A stretch of DNA of 64,000 nt from assembly GCA_038534135.1 (NCBI GenBank), contig JBCAXJ010000007.1, positions 1-64,000 on the forward strand, written 5' to 3'. Positions 8,728 through 16,302 of the stretch are shown in pieces; position 1 is the stretch's first letter; each line of letters starts with the position of its first letter. This DNA is from Thermohalobaculum sp038534135 (lineage in GTDB: Bacteria; Pseudomonadota; Alphaproteobacteria; Rhodobacterales; Rhodobacteraceae). Made by a program: the position numbers and the translations under genes. The notes under the pieces are model-generated. The model was not told where the DNA came from. It did no database searches and was given only the letters and a program-made list of their open reading frames with translations.

Positions 8728-8753
8728 GGGACCGGGCGCTGACGCCCGGACCC
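8728..8753 (-). other. Intercistronic stem-loop between the substrate-binding protein gene and the dehydrogenase-like gene
   Basis: GGGACCGGGCG (8728-8738) pairs with CGCCCGGACCC (8743-8753) around a CTGA loop, with one A-A mismatch in eleven pairs. No T-run follows. Such hairpins after binding-protein genes commonly protect the upstream message and lower downstream expression. That would give the excess of binding protein these systems need. Confidence 0.65.
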
Positions 8754-8767
8754 ATCTCAAGGAGAAG

Positions 8768-10021
8768 TCAGTAAGATTTCTGGCAGGCCGGGTTTTCGCG
8801 GCTCGGTGCACCGAGTGCTGCGAACTTGGCTGCGTCCATGCCGAGCGTTTGCGGAACCGTCGCATCATAGGAGATGAACTTGTTCGCCAGATTGCCGTCC
8901 GGAAGCTCAACCACTTCCGAGATGAACGTAGGGGCAACCGCCTGACGGTTTCCATCCAGCGTGACTTTGCCGACCGGGCTGTCAAGCTCGAGGTTGGTCA
9001 GACACTGGCGGAACGCGGCATGCCCGTCCGACAGATCGCCGTTCGTTTCGTTCAGGCAGGTAAGTGTGGCCGCGGTCGCCTTGTAGTACAACGTCGCCAG
9101 CAGCGACGGTGCCGGGAAACGCTCTTCTGGTGGGAACGTGTCTTGGTAGAGTTTCACGTATTTCTGCCAGTCCGGATCTTCCCAGGTATCAGCCTGCGGA
9201 CCCGAGGAGGGCACACCGATCAATGCTTCCTTGGCCGAGCCCTTCGAGTTCAGGACCGTACCGTCGACCATGATCGTGCCGCCGATCAGGTTCGCGTCGC
9301 CGCCCGCCTGTTGGTACTGGTTCAGGAAGTTGACCGCGTCGCCGCCGCCCAGGCCGAGATAGATCGCGTCGACATCATCCGGCAGTGCCGCGATGATCGA
9401 TCCGAAGTCCTTGGTGCCGAGCGGGACCCAGAAACGTTCCGTGATCTCGCCACCGGCCTGGCAGAAGTCCAGCGCGAAGCCGAAGACCTGCGTATAGATG
9501 AACGAGTAGTCCTCGCCGATCGTCGCAACCGTCTCGTAGCCTTTCTCCTCGAAGACGTACTTGCCAAGGCCCCAGGACCACTGCGCGCCGTCCGAATTGA
9601 AGCGGAAGAAGTTGTCAGACGGGCTGACGAAGGTGGTTTCCTGCGCGCCGGACGAGCCGTTGATGAAGGTCGCCTGAGGCTGGGTCTTGGAGTAGTCACG
9701 GATGGCGATGCCTTCCGAGCCAGAGAGCGGCCCAACGATCACGTCCAGCCCGTCCTGCTCGACCAGTTTGCGGGCGGCGCGGACAGCGCTGTCGGGTGAT
9801 GCATCTGTCGACTGGATGACCAGTTCGATGTCCTTGCCGGCGGCTTTCCCGCCAAACGCGGCCAATGCCGTCTTGATACCGCGCACGCCGTCTTCGCCGA
9901 GGACGGTGTAAGTGCCTTCCAGTGTCGCCATGACACCGATCTTGATCGTGTCGGCCTGTGCCAGTGCGCCGCTGGCGAACATGGCGATTGCCGAGACCGC
10001 GCCGAGAAGTTTCTTGCTCAT
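8768..10021 (-). CDS. Periplasmic substrate-binding protein of the Leu/Ile/Val (type I) family
   Basis: The protein has 417 residues from the ATG at 10021, which has a strong GGGAGG site 6-7 bases upstream; the frame opens earlier, at 10060. Residues 1-23 are a Sec signal peptide (KKLLGAVSAIAMFASGALA, cleavage after ALA). The mature part starts TIKIGVMATLEGTYTVLGEDG, split at the typical LivJ-family first strand. It continues with DASPDSAVRAARKLVEQDGLDVIVGPLSGSEGIAI, the usual ligand-cleft region. It should deliver the ligand to the permeases at 4339-6418. It is separated from them by the dehydrogenase-like and AraC genes, an uncommon order. The ligand is unknown. Confidence 0.93.
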   Translation of the reverse strand: MSKKLLGAVSAIAMFASGALAQADTIKIGVMATLEGTYTVLGEDGVRGIKTALAAFGGKAAGKDIELVIQSTDASPDSAVRAARKLVEQDGLDVIVGPLSGSEGIAIRDYSKTQPQATFINGSSGAQETTFVSPSDNFFRFNSDGAQWSWGLGKYVFEEKGYETVATIGEDYSFIYTQVFGFALDFCQAGGEITERFWVPLGTKDFGSIIAALPDDVDAIYLGLGGGDAVNFLNQYQQAGGDANLIGGTIMVDGTVLNSKGSAKEALIGVPSSGPQADTWEDPDWQKYVKLYQDTFPPEERFPAPSLLATLYYKATAATLTCLNETNGDLSDGHAAFRQCLTNLELDSPVGKVTLDGNRQAVAPTFISEVVELPDGNLANKFISYDATVPQTLGMDAAKFAALGAPSRENPACQKSY

Positions 10022-10159
10022 TCGGACCTCCCCTGTGAGTTCATTGAGCGTGGACGCCATTGAACCGGCGCCGAATGCTCACATCCTGCGTCGGTCCGGG
10101 GAGAGACACGATTTCGGCTGATCTACCGGATATACCGTCCAGTCTGGTTTTTGCGGTGT

Positions 10160-11506
10160 TCAGGCGGGCAGGGAAGCGTTTGCACTTTCGCGCTTCAGTT
10201 CGACTGCAACGAAGATCATCGTGGTCGATCCGACGTTCTCGAGGTCGTGGAGCGCGAATTCGCCTGCACCGACATCATAGAAATGGGTCAGTCCGGCCTG
10301 ATAATCGCTTTCGTAGGTCGTGCCGTCATAGGTGCGCTGAAGGAACCGCCCCGGTGTGATCGCTGTCCAGAAATACGTGAGCACATGGCGGTGGACCGGC
10401 ATGCGCTCGCCCGGCGCCAAGGTCATATGCCAGACACGAACCGAGTCATTTTCGAACACCAGATCCGTGCCGATCCGTCCGTTGTATTCGTTGGTCTGGA
10501 ATTCTCGTTTGATCGCGTCCGACCATCCCCGGAAGCCACTGGTCGTGAGCTCACCGGACCGGAAGCTGTCCGGTTGGCCGATGGCGTGTGCAGGTTCTGG
10601 TGCGTGGCCAATCGGGGTGTCTGGGACAGAGAGCGGGATGTTCGCGCTCTCCTTCTTCAACTCGACCGCACAGAAGATCATCTCGGTGTCGCCGGAGTTT
10701 TCGAGATTGTGGAGGGCGAACTCGCCGTAGCCTACATCGTAGAAATGCGTCAGACCCGCCTGGTAGTCGCTTTCATAGGTCGTTCCGTCATAGGTGCGTT
10801 GCAGGAAACGCCCCGGTGTGATCGCAGTCCAGAAATACGTAAGGACATGGCGGTGGACCGGCATCTTTTGGCCCGGTTTCAGGGTCATGTGCCAAACACG
10901 GACCGATGCATTCTCAAAGACCAGATCCGTGCCGATCCGGCCATTATAGACGTTCGTCCGGAACTCCTGCTTGATCTCTTCTGACCAGCCATCGAAGGCA
11001 ATTGTTGTCAGTTCCCCCGAGCGAAAGGTGTCCGCGACTGTATTGGTATCAGGCGTTACCGCAGCACCCGTGCGCGCGCTTGGGCGCATGGTGAACCTAG
11101 CGGTCGCGTTGTGCGTTGGATTTGCGCCAGCGGCTGCCAGGTCCGCGGTGTTCAATCCTTCGGCCATCACCAGAGTACCCTCGACCGAACTCAGCCTGAG
11201 ATCGATCATCGATTGATACTCGGGGGAGCGGTACCAACGCATCGCTTCCTCGCGGGAGGGGAACTTCAAGATGACCAGGCGGTCGTGACCTGTCTGCCCC
11301 TCGATCACTTCGGTCGTCTCATTGACGGCCAGAATCTCGACATCGAACTTGTTCAGGCATTCGACGGCGCGGGGTACGTAAATGTCGTTCAGGGTCGACC
11401 GGTCCAGAACCTTGTGGCTCGCCACCATGTAGACCGGCCTGGCGTCGTCATCGGTCAATGAGATCCCCTGCATGTGACGCTCGCGACGCGAGCACGCTCG
11501 GCGCAT
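10160..11506 (-). CDS. DUF1330 domain fused to two tandem near-identical cupin domains
   Basis: The protein has 448 residues from the ATG at 11506, chosen because GGAG lies 8 bases upstream. Residues about 25-118 are a DUF1330 domain (PVYMVASHKV, FPSREEAMRWYRSPEY), a small ferredoxin-like fold. A linker leads to two cupin domains at about 160-292 and 314-446. They share roughly 80% identity, with an almost unchanged centre that includes KMPVHRHVLTYFW / RMPVHRHVLTYFW and GLTHFYDVG. The HxH of cupin motif 1 and the His of motif 2 (ALHNLEN / ALHDLEN) are present, so metal binding is plausible. It lies 138 bases upstream of the binding-protein gene. No reaction can be assigned. Confidence 0.82.
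   Translation of the reverse strand: MRRACSRRERHMQGISLTDDDARPVYMVASHKVLDRSTLNDIYVPRAVECLNKFDVEILAVNETTEVIEGQTGHDRLVILKFPSREEAMRWYRSPEYQSMIDLRLSSVEGTLVMAEGLNTADLAAAGANPTHNATARFTMRPSARTGAAVTPDTNTVADTFRSGELTTIAFDGWSEEIKQEFRTNVYNGRIGTDLVFENASVRVWHMTLKPGQKMPVHRHVLTYFWTAITPGRFLQRTYDGTTYESDYQAGLTHFYDVGYGEFALHNLENSGDTEMIFCAVELKKESANIPLSVPDTPIGHAPEPAHAIGQPDSFRSGELTTSGFRGWSDAIKREFQTNEYNGRIGTDLVFENDSVRVWHMTLAPGERMPVHRHVLTYFWTAITPGRFLQRTYDGTTYESDYQAGLTHFYDVGAGEFALHDLENVGSTTMIFVAVELKRESANASLPA
10169..10567 (-). repeat. Cupin repeat unit, second copy (C-terminal)
   Basis: This about 400-base segment is the second copy of an internal duplication; the first is at 10631-11029. The copies start with FRSGELTT and end with ESAN at protein level. 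Similarity remains high at DNA level, for example across the CATGGCGGTGGACCGGCAT stretch present in both. Most differences fall in the outer parts. Confidence 0.85.
10631..11029 (-). repeat. Cupin repeat unit, first copy (N-terminal)
   Basis: This is the first copy of the internal duplication described at 10169-10567. The two copies are in direct orientation with about 63 bases between them, encoding a Pro/Ala-rich linker (PDTPIGHAPEPAHAIGQPD). Confidence 0.85.
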
Positions 11507-11590
11507 GGTGAATGCTCCGAACAATGCCAGGAAATTGCAACAGGTGCGGGACGCGGTGGGTTTCCCCGCATCCATCCGCCATACCACGCA

Positions 11591-11608
11591 GTCTCAAAAT
11601 CTTGAGAC
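11591..11608. promoter_or_regulatory. Perfect inverted repeat, candidate operator
   Basis: GTCTCAA-AATC-TTGAGAC is a perfect 7-4-7 inverted repeat. It lies 85 bases upstream of the cupin gene start and about 44 bases beyond the ATP-synthase terminator. The position suits a regulator site for the cupin/binding-protein operon. The symmetric form suits a dimeric repressor better than a typical AraC site. No clear promoter was recognised beside it. Confidence 0.4.
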
Positions 11609-11651
11609 AACTGACCGGCGTGATGGAAATCGCGGTACGTCCAAAATGGAT

Positions 11652-11680
11652 GAGGCCGGGATCGCTCCGATCCCAGCCTC
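11652..11680 (-). terminator. Terminator of the F0 ATP synthase operon
   Basis: GAGGC-C-GGGATCG (11652-11664) faces CGATCCC-A-GCCTC (11668-11680) with a CTC loop. On the minus-strand RNA the single non-Watson-Crick position becomes a U-G pair, giving a 13-pair stem followed by ATCCATTTTGG. It lies 29 bases after the atpF stop. Confidence 0.75.
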
Positions 11681-11708
11681 TAGCGCGTTGCGTCGAGCGT
11701 GCGCTGGA

Positions 11709-12200
11709 TCAGTGCAATCGCGATCCGATGTCACCGATTGCGGAGTCGACAAGGCCTTCGGCTTTGTCGTCACCCAAGCGTTCGCTCAGGACCTGGGCGG
11801 CCGCTGCGATTGCAACCGAGACAGCCGTGTCGCGGACTTCCTTCACAGCCTCCGACTCTGCCAGCGCAATCTGATCATCCGCAGCCTTCAATCGGCGCTC
11901 GATCGAGACGGCGAGATCCGCCTTGGCCTTCTCAGCGGCTGCCTCGGCCTCGGCCTTGGCATGCGCGACGATCTCCTGGGCCTGGCCTTCGACGGCCTTT
12001 TGTTTGCGCTCGAACTCTGCGAAGAGCTCTTGTGCTTCTTCCCGCAGGCGTTTCGCCTCACTCAATTCGGTCCGAATGCCGTCGGCGCGGTCGTCCAACA
12101 TCTTGCCGAGCAGCTTGTGCACACCGAGATACCCGAGCAGTGCGAGGAACAGGAACAGGCTGATCCCAACGACCAGTGTGGAGTTGTAGAAAACTTCCAT
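11709..12200 (-). CDS. atpF: F0F1 ATP synthase subunit b
   Basis: This 163-residue subunit has an N-terminal membrane helix (TLVVGISLFLFLALLGYLG, residues 8-26). A long charged helix rich in Ala, Glu and Lys follows and forms the peripheral stalk linking F0 to the F1 head. It is the last gene of the F0 operon, 13 bases after the b' gene. Alpha-proteobacteria and photosynthetic organisms carry two unlike b subunits that form a heterodimer. This one lacks the N-terminal extension seen in b'. The F1 genes are not in the window. Confidence 0.93.
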   Translation of the reverse strand: MEVFYNSTLVVGISLFLFLALLGYLGVHKLLGKMLDDRADGIRTELSEAKRLREEAQELFAEFERKQKAVEGQAQEIVAHAKAEAEAAAEKAKADLAVSIERRLKAADDQIALAESEAVKEVRDTAVSVAIAAAAQVLSERLGDDKAEGLVDSAIGDIGSRLH

Positions 12201-12213
12201 TATCCGTCCTCCC

Positions 12214-12768
12214 TCAACCCAGCTTCTGGCTGACGGCCGCTTTCACGGTGTCGGCGTCGGCAAGGCCCGGCATCACGGCATCAATCACAGCGACCGCCGT
12301 ATCATTGGCAACCTCGGTCACGCTTGCAATGGCGCTCTCGCGAATCTCGGCGATGCGTTTTTCGCCTTCCGCTGCCCGTGCCGCGATCTCCGCATCGGCC
12401 TTGGCAACGGCCGCGTCGACATCTTTTTGGATCTCGGCACGGGCTTCTGCTGCAATGGCTTGCGCCTTGCCGCGGGCATCAATCAGCGCCTGATCATAAG
12501 CCGCTTCGGCTTCCTGTGCCCTGCGCTTGAGCTCTTCTGCCTTGTCCAGGTCGTCCGCGATCGCATCGGCGCGTTCTTCCAGAACACTCGCAATGCGGGG
12601 CAGGGCGATCTTCGACATCAGCCAGTAGAGAACGCCCAGAGTGACGATCAACCAGAAGATCTGACTGGGGAACGTCCCGATATCAAGTTGTGGCAGCCCG
12701 CCCGATCCGTGATCGGCGGCGTCCGAAGCCGCATCCGCAGCTGCTGCCAGAACGGAGGTCGTCGCCAT
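12214..12768 (-). CDS. atpG: F0F1 ATP synthase subunit b'
   Basis: This 184-residue second stalk subunit has an Ala/Asp-rich amphipathic N-terminus of about 30 residues. A membrane helix follows (FWLIVTLGVLYWLMSKIALP, about 38-57), then a heptad-like charged helix to the end. GGAG sits 6 bases upstream of the ATG. It pairs with AtpF to form the stator. The symbol atpG for b' follows alpha-proteobacterial usage and should not be confused with the F1 gamma subunit, also called atpG. It lies 90 bases downstream of atpE. Confidence 0.93.
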   Translation of the reverse strand: MATTSVLAAAADAASDAADHGSGGLPQLDIGTFPSQIFWLIVTLGVLYWLMSKIALPRIASVLEERADAIADDLDKAEELKRRAQEAEAAYDQALIDARGKAQAIAAEARAEIQKDVDAAVAKADAEIAARAAEGEKRIAEIRESAIASVTEVANDTAVAVIDAVMPGLADADTVKAAVSQKLG

Positions 12769-12858
12769 GGACTGCTCCTGAATTAGGTGCGGCGCTTGCG
12801 CGCCACTTTCAGGCGGCCGAGGTTAGACCGGCCGCCGCGTTGTCTTGTTGGCGCTGCC

Positions 12859-13095
12859 TCAGACAGCGAACATCAGCAGCAGAGCGATCAGGAACGAGAA
12901 GATCCCGAGTGCTTCTGCGAATGCGATGCCGAGGAACATGGTCGCGGTCTGGCCAGCAGCGGCTGCCGGGTTGCGCAGTGCGCCAGCGAGGAAGTTGCCG
13001 ACCACGAGGCCCACACCAATTCCAGCACCGCCCAGGCCCATCGTGGCCAGGCCAGCACCGATGAACTTACCCATGTCGGCGATATTACCTTCCAT
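12859..13095 (-). CDS. atpE: F0F1 ATP synthase subunit c (ring proteolipid)
   Basis: This 78-residue hairpin protein has two membrane helices joined by the polar loop ALRNPAAAAGQ. The first helix has the glycine-rich packing motif GLGGAGIGVGLVVG. The ion-binding carboxylate is Glu61 in FAEALGIF. Multiple copies form the rotating ring that carries protons past subunit a. No extra polar ligand set for sodium is evident around Glu61, so proton coupling is the simplest reading. It lies 53 bases after atpB. Confidence 0.96.
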   Translation of the reverse strand: MEGNIADMGKFIGAGLATMGLGGAGIGVGLVVGNFLAGALRNPAAAAGQTATMFLGIAFAEALGIFSFLIALLLMFAV

Positions 13096-13148
13096 CGTTC
13101 AATCTCCTTGGATGATGGGTTGTTTCAGGATTTACGGGTCCAGCCGCC

Positions 13149-13916
13149 TTAGTGTGACGGGTGGAGAGCGTCGTTGAGATAGATGCAGGTCAGGATCGCG
13201 AAGATGTACGCCTGAACACAGGCGACCAGAAACTCGAGCGCGGTGATGGCGACCATCAGGCCCAGCGGCAGGATCGCAAGGATCCCGAGACCCGAATAGA
13301 TCAGCAGCGCCAGAAGCCCCGCGAACACCTTCAAGACCGCGTGACCGGCCATCATGTTGCCGGCCAGACGAATGGAGTGGCTGAGCGGACGCACGAAGAA
13401 CGAGATGACCTCGATAAGCGCCAGGACGGGACGCAATGCCAGCGGCGCGCTTTCGACCCAGAAAAGCTTCAGAAAGCCCGCGCCGTGTTTCATGAAGCCG
13501 ATCGCGATCACGCTTATGAAGACCGCGAGCGCCAGGATTGCGGTGACCGCAATGTGTGACGTGGTCGTGAACGAGCCCGGCACCATGCCCAGCAGGTTCG
13601 AGAACAAAATGAAGATGAAGATCGTGAAAATGTATGGGAAGTAGGTCTTTCCGTCCTCTCCCAGGATGTCCATCACCATCGAGCGTATAAAGGTGTACAG
13701 GATCTCTGCGACCGACTGAGTCCGTGTCGGTACAAGCGCCCGGCCGCGCATGCCCATGATCAACAGTGCCGAGATGGCAAGGATCGAGACGAACATCCAC
13801 AGCGTCGAGTTGGTGATCGTCAAAAAGCTGCCGACCGGGCCACCGCCAAACAACGGTCCGACGACAAACTGGTGCATCGGGTCGATCACCGGGGCGCCGG
13901 ATTCGCTCACTGCCAT
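13149..13916 (-). CDS. atpB: F0F1 ATP synthase subunit a
   Basis: This 255-residue integral membrane protein forms the two proton half-channels. The essential arginine is Arg183 in PLSHSIRLAGNMMAGH, the equivalent of E. coli Arg210. The conserved FSNLLGMVPG segment lies at about 105-114. Several long hydrophobic helices and a C-terminal ILTCIYLNDALHPSH are visible. It follows atpI by 4 bases. Confidence 0.95.
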   Translation of the reverse strand: MAVSESGAPVIDPMHQFVVGPLFGGGPVGSFLTITNSTLWMFVSILAISALLIMGMRGRALVPTRTQSVAEILYTFIRSMVMDILGEDGKTYFPYIFTIFIFILFSNLLGMVPGSFTTTSHIAVTAILALAVFISVIAIGFMKHGAGFLKLFWVESAPLALRPVLALIEVISFFVRPLSHSIRLAGNMMAGHAVLKVFAGLLALLIYSGLGILAILPLGLMVAITALEFLVACVQAYIFAILTCIYLNDALHPSH

Positions 13917-13920
13917 GGCT

Positions 13921-14271
13921 TCAGCTCTCTATCTCGTCTTCTGCGGCGCGGGCCGCGTCTCTTCTCTGGTTCTCTGCGACCGAGCGCATCATCGTGCGCA
14001 CGCCGGACGCAAACCCCAGCAAACAAAAAACCACGAGGAAAACGGGAAGCGTCCCAAAGAGACTGTCGAGCCCCCACCCCATGGCTGCACCGATCATGAT
14101 GGACACGATCAGCTCTATCGTCACGCGCCATGCAAAGGACATGGCACCAAACTTTTCCTTGTCACCGCGCGGTTTAGGCTTGCCGGCGTCCCTTGCGTCG
14201 GCGATGCGCCGGTCAAGATCTTCCAGTCGTTTCGCGGTATCCCCGGTGCGATCACCAGACCGTCCGGACAT
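13921..14271 (-). CDS. atpI: ATP synthase accessory protein AtpI/AtpZ
   Basis: This 116-residue protein opens the operon. The ATG at 14271 is preferred over 14283 because GAGGTG lies 6 bases upstream. The N-terminal 40 residues are charged (TAKRLEDLDRRIADARD). Two membrane helices follow (ELIVSIMIGAAMGWGLDSLFG, split at the loop, and LPVFLVVFCLLGFASGV). The family assists assembly of the c-ring and is placed first in many F0 operons. Confidence 0.87.
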   Translation of the reverse strand: MSGRSGDRTGDTAKRLEDLDRRIADARDAGKPKPRGDKEKFGAMSFAWRVTIELIVSIMIGAAMGWGLDSLFGTLPVFLVVFCLLGFASGVRTMMRSVAENQRRDAARAAEDEIES

Positions 14272-14288
14272 GCGACACCTCATTGCGC

Positions 14289-14304
14289 GGCCGGTACCCC
14301 GGCC
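14289..14304 (-). other. Hairpin in the atpI leader
   Basis: GGCCGG (14289-14294) and CCGGCC (14299-14304) form a perfect 6-pair stem with a TACC loop. It lies between the predicted promoter and the atpI ribosome site, so it would be at or near the 5' end of the transcript. Confidence 0.4.
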
Positions 14305-14316
14305 AAGGTCGCGCGC

Positions 14317-14345
14317 ACCCTATGGCGGCGGTATGGGGGTGTCAA
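14317..14345 (-). promoter_or_regulatory. Sigma-70-type promoter of the F0 ATP synthase operon
   Basis: On the minus strand TTGACA (14345-14340) is a perfect -35 box, followed after 17 bases by TAGGGT (14322-14317) as the -10 box. It is 46 bases from the atpI start and is the only good match in the gap. Confidence 0.65.
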
Positions 14346-14579
14346 GCAAGCCTCAGGGGCTCTGTTGCGCATTAAGTATATGAGAATGTTGACATAATTC
14401 GAGATGCGACCGCACGGCGCACCGCCATTTGCGCAGAACCATGCGAGTCATGTCTCAAACGAATTCGGCCTTGGCCGTGACCCGCACGCGGGCGACAAGA
14501 AACCGACGAAGATTTGGACTAAGACTTGAGACTTGGCACGGCGCCATTTCGGGCCGCGCGCGCGGAAGGATTTAAAGAC
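14346..14579. other. Intergenic sequence between the atp promoter and the TIM-barrel gene
   Basis: This is the rest of a 308-base gap without a gene. It contains GTCTCAA at 14452-14458 and TTGAGAC at 14526-14532. These are the same 7-mers as in the palindrome at 11591, but here 67 bases apart. No promoter could be identified with confidence for the plus-strand gene. Confidence 0.4.
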
Positions 14580-15404
14580 ATGGCTGACACGCTCCCTCTC
14601 ACCATCGGTGCTGCCTTGCCCGTACATCGGCTGGAAGAGTTCCGGGATTGGTTGTTCGAGAAGGACCGTGATCTGGAATTGCAGACCTTTCATGCAGCCG
14701 AGATTTTGAACGGGGACTGGCGCAGTCTCGCCGATCAGACGAATGCGGTTCTGGACGGTCACAAAGGCAGGATTGGGATCCATGGGCCTTTCTGGGGTTT
14801 CGACCTTTGTTCCAAGGATCCCGAAATTCGCGCCATCGTGACCAAGCGCATGATGCAGGGACTGGATGTCTGCGCGGCGGTCGGTGCGCGCCAGATGGTG
14901 ATCCACTCACCCTTCAATCCTTGGATCTATAATAACGCGCTGGCGTTCGTGGGCGGGGCTCAATGGGTTTATGACGAAACACACGCGACCTTGGACAGCG
15001 TCGTGAAGCGTGCCGAGGATCAGGGCGTTGTTCTCGTCATCGAGAACATCGCGGACAAGGATGTCCATGTCAGGGTCGACCTCGCGCGCAGTTTCAACTC
15101 CGACGCTGTGCAGGTTTCTGTCGACACCGGGCATGCACATCTGGCGCATGGGTCACAAGGCGCGCATCCGGTCGACTACTTTATCCGGGCCGCGGGCGAC
15201 ATGCTCGCGCACGTCCATATTCAGGATGCCGATGGTCACGCCGACCGGCACTGGGCAATCGGCGAGGGAAACATCCTGTGGCCGTCCGTGTTCCGGGCGA
15301 TCGCCGAGGTGCCGTCGAACCCCCATGTTGTGCTGGAGTTGCGGGATCACGCAGGGATTCCGGCGTCCATGACATACCTGGAAGAGGCCGGTTTGGCGCA
15401 GTGA
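14580..15404 (+). CDS. Sugar phosphate isomerase/epimerase-like TIM-barrel protein
   Basis: The protein has 274 residues from the ATG at 14580, which has AAGGA upstream; the frame opens at 14526. It has the xylose-isomerase-like TIM-barrel layout: GRIGIHGPFWGFDL around 62-75, ARQMVIHSPF, VLVIENIADKD around 150-160, VSVDTGHAHLAHG, AHVHIQDADGHADRHWAIGEGN (split at strand ends), and VVLELRD near the C-terminus. The Glu, His and Asp residues in these blocks are the usual metal ligands of the fold. The substrate is unknown and the neighbours give no pathway link. Confidence 0.8.
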   Translation: MADTLPLTIGAALPVHRLEEFRDWLFEKDRDLELQTFHAAEILNGDWRSLADQTNAVLDGHKGRIGIHGPFWGFDLCSKDPEIRAIVTKRMMQGLDVCAAVGARQMVIHSPFNPWIYNNALAFVGGAQWVYDETHATLDSVVKRAEDQGVVLVIENIADKDVHVRVDLARSFNSDAVQVSVDTGHAHLAHGSQGAHPVDYFIRAAGDMLAHVHIQDADGHADRHWAIGEGNILWPSVFRAIAEVPSNPHVVLELRDHAGIPASMTYLEEAGLAQ

Positions 15405-15445
15405 CACGCTGCGTTCGTCGCGTTCAGAATGCCGTGATGGAGACC

Positions 15446-15474
15446 TTGCATCCGCGAGGCTTTCACCGTATGTC
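15446..15474 (+). promoter_or_regulatory. Possible promoter of tRNA-Trp/secE
   Basis: TTGCAT (15446-15451) and TATGTC (15469-15474) are separated by 17 bases and end 16 bases before the tRNA. Each box matches the consensus at three of six positions, so the call rests mainly on spacing and position. Confidence 0.4.
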
Positions 15475-15490
15475 CGCGTTTCCGGACCGA

Positions 15491-15566
15491 AGGGGTGTAG
15501 CTCAGTTGGTAGAGCATCGGTCTCCAAAACCGAGGGTCGTAGGTTCGAGTCCTATCGCCCCTGCCA
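15491..15566 (+). tRNA. tRNA-Trp (anticodon CCA)
   Basis: A complete cloverleaf is visible: acceptor AGGGGTG pairs with CGCCCCT with one G-U, the D-arm has AGCTCAGTTGGTAGAGC, and the anticodon arm reads TCGGTCT-CCA-AAACCGA. The T-arm contains GGTTCGAGTCC, and the 3' CCA is encoded. Its place just before secE is the common arrangement in many bacteria. Confidence 0.97.
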
Positions 15567-15587
15567 GGTCCTTCCGGGAGTAACGCG

Positions 15588-15773
15588 ATGAAGAACCCAG
15601 TGAATTTCGTGAACGAAGTCCGGTCCGAGACCGCGAAGGTCGTGTGGCCGTCGCGCAAGGATGCCGGTATGACCACCGTGATGGTCTTCGTCATGGCGAC
15701 GCTGGTTGCGATCTTCTTCTTCTTTATCGATCAGATTCTCGCCTGGGGCATCGACGTCCTGCTTCACCTCTGA
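15588..15773 (+). CDS. secE: Preprotein translocase subunit SecE
   Basis: This 61-residue single-helix form of SecE has the conserved amphipathic start FVNEVRSETAKVVWPSRKD, where the VWPSR motif contacts SecY. A membrane helix follows (MVFVMATLVAIFFFFIDQIL). It stabilises the SecYEG channel; secY is at 44767. It starts 21 bases after the tRNA and is probably processed from the same transcript. nusG normally follows directly, but here a minus-strand gene pair intervenes. Confidence 0.95.
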   Translation: MKNPVNFVNEVRSETAKVVWPSRKDAGMTTVMVFVMATLVAIFFFFIDQILAWGIDVLLHL

Positions 15774-15831
15774 CTGGATCTCCAACCGCGCGGCTTGTCT
15801 TTGGAAGCTGAACTGCGCAGCGTCAGACCAG

Positions 15832-16302
15832 TCAAGCACTCCGGTTGTCGTCCAGAATCTTGCGGATTTCCGCAAGCTGCGGGGTAAGGCGCGTTAGCTG
15901 ATCGATGTTCAGTTTGTCGGACAGCGCCATGATGTCAGGCACTAACAGGCGGATTGCCTCTTCCCGGAACGCTCTGCCTTCCTCGGTCAGCCAGACCTGC
16001 TTGGACCGCCCATCCGTCGGATGGCGCCGCATCTCGATAAATCCGCGCTTTTCCAACCCCGACAGGGTGTTCGTCAGACTGGCTTTCGGCACCTGAAACG
16101 CCCGCGACAGCTCTAGCGGCGTTCGGCCATCGGCGACACGGATCAGGTGGTTCAGCACGCTGAAGTGCTGGACGATCATACCGTCTGGCAGCCGCGCCTC
16201 GAACATGGCGCGGCTGAGTTGCTGGATGATTCCGATCTCGTTGAAGAACTCGAAGACAGTGCCGGGATTGAGTTCGGCTGGCGGCGCGTCCTCGTCAGGC
16301 AT
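15832..16302 (-). CDS. MarR-family transcriptional regulator
   Basis: This 156-residue winged-helix protein has an N-terminal dimerisation helix region, a recognition part TPLELSRAFQVPKASLTNTLSGLEKRGFI (split at helix turns), and a wing with RHPTDGRSKQVWLTEEGRAF, the typical MarR DPRDGR-like hairpin. Its start overlaps the stop of the upstream nitroreductase-like gene by 8 bases, so the two are co-translated. GAGGA abuts the ATG, an unusually tight spacing that fits re-initiation. It probably binds the two palindromes at 17419-17450 and controls its own operon. Confidence 0.9.
   Translation of the reverse strand: MPDEDAPPAELNPGTVFEFFNEIGIIQQLSRAMFEARLPDGMIVQHFSVLNHLIRVADGRTPLELSRAFQVPKASLTNTLSGLEKRGFIEMRRHPTDGRSKQVWLTEEGRAFREEAIRLLVPDIMALSDKLNIDQLTRLTPQLAEIRKILDDNRSA

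Noticed and set aside
10169..11029. Long direct repeats considered as a possible mobile element or CRISPR-like array
   Set aside because: They are two in-frame copies of a cupin domain inside one gene, not short repeats with spacers.
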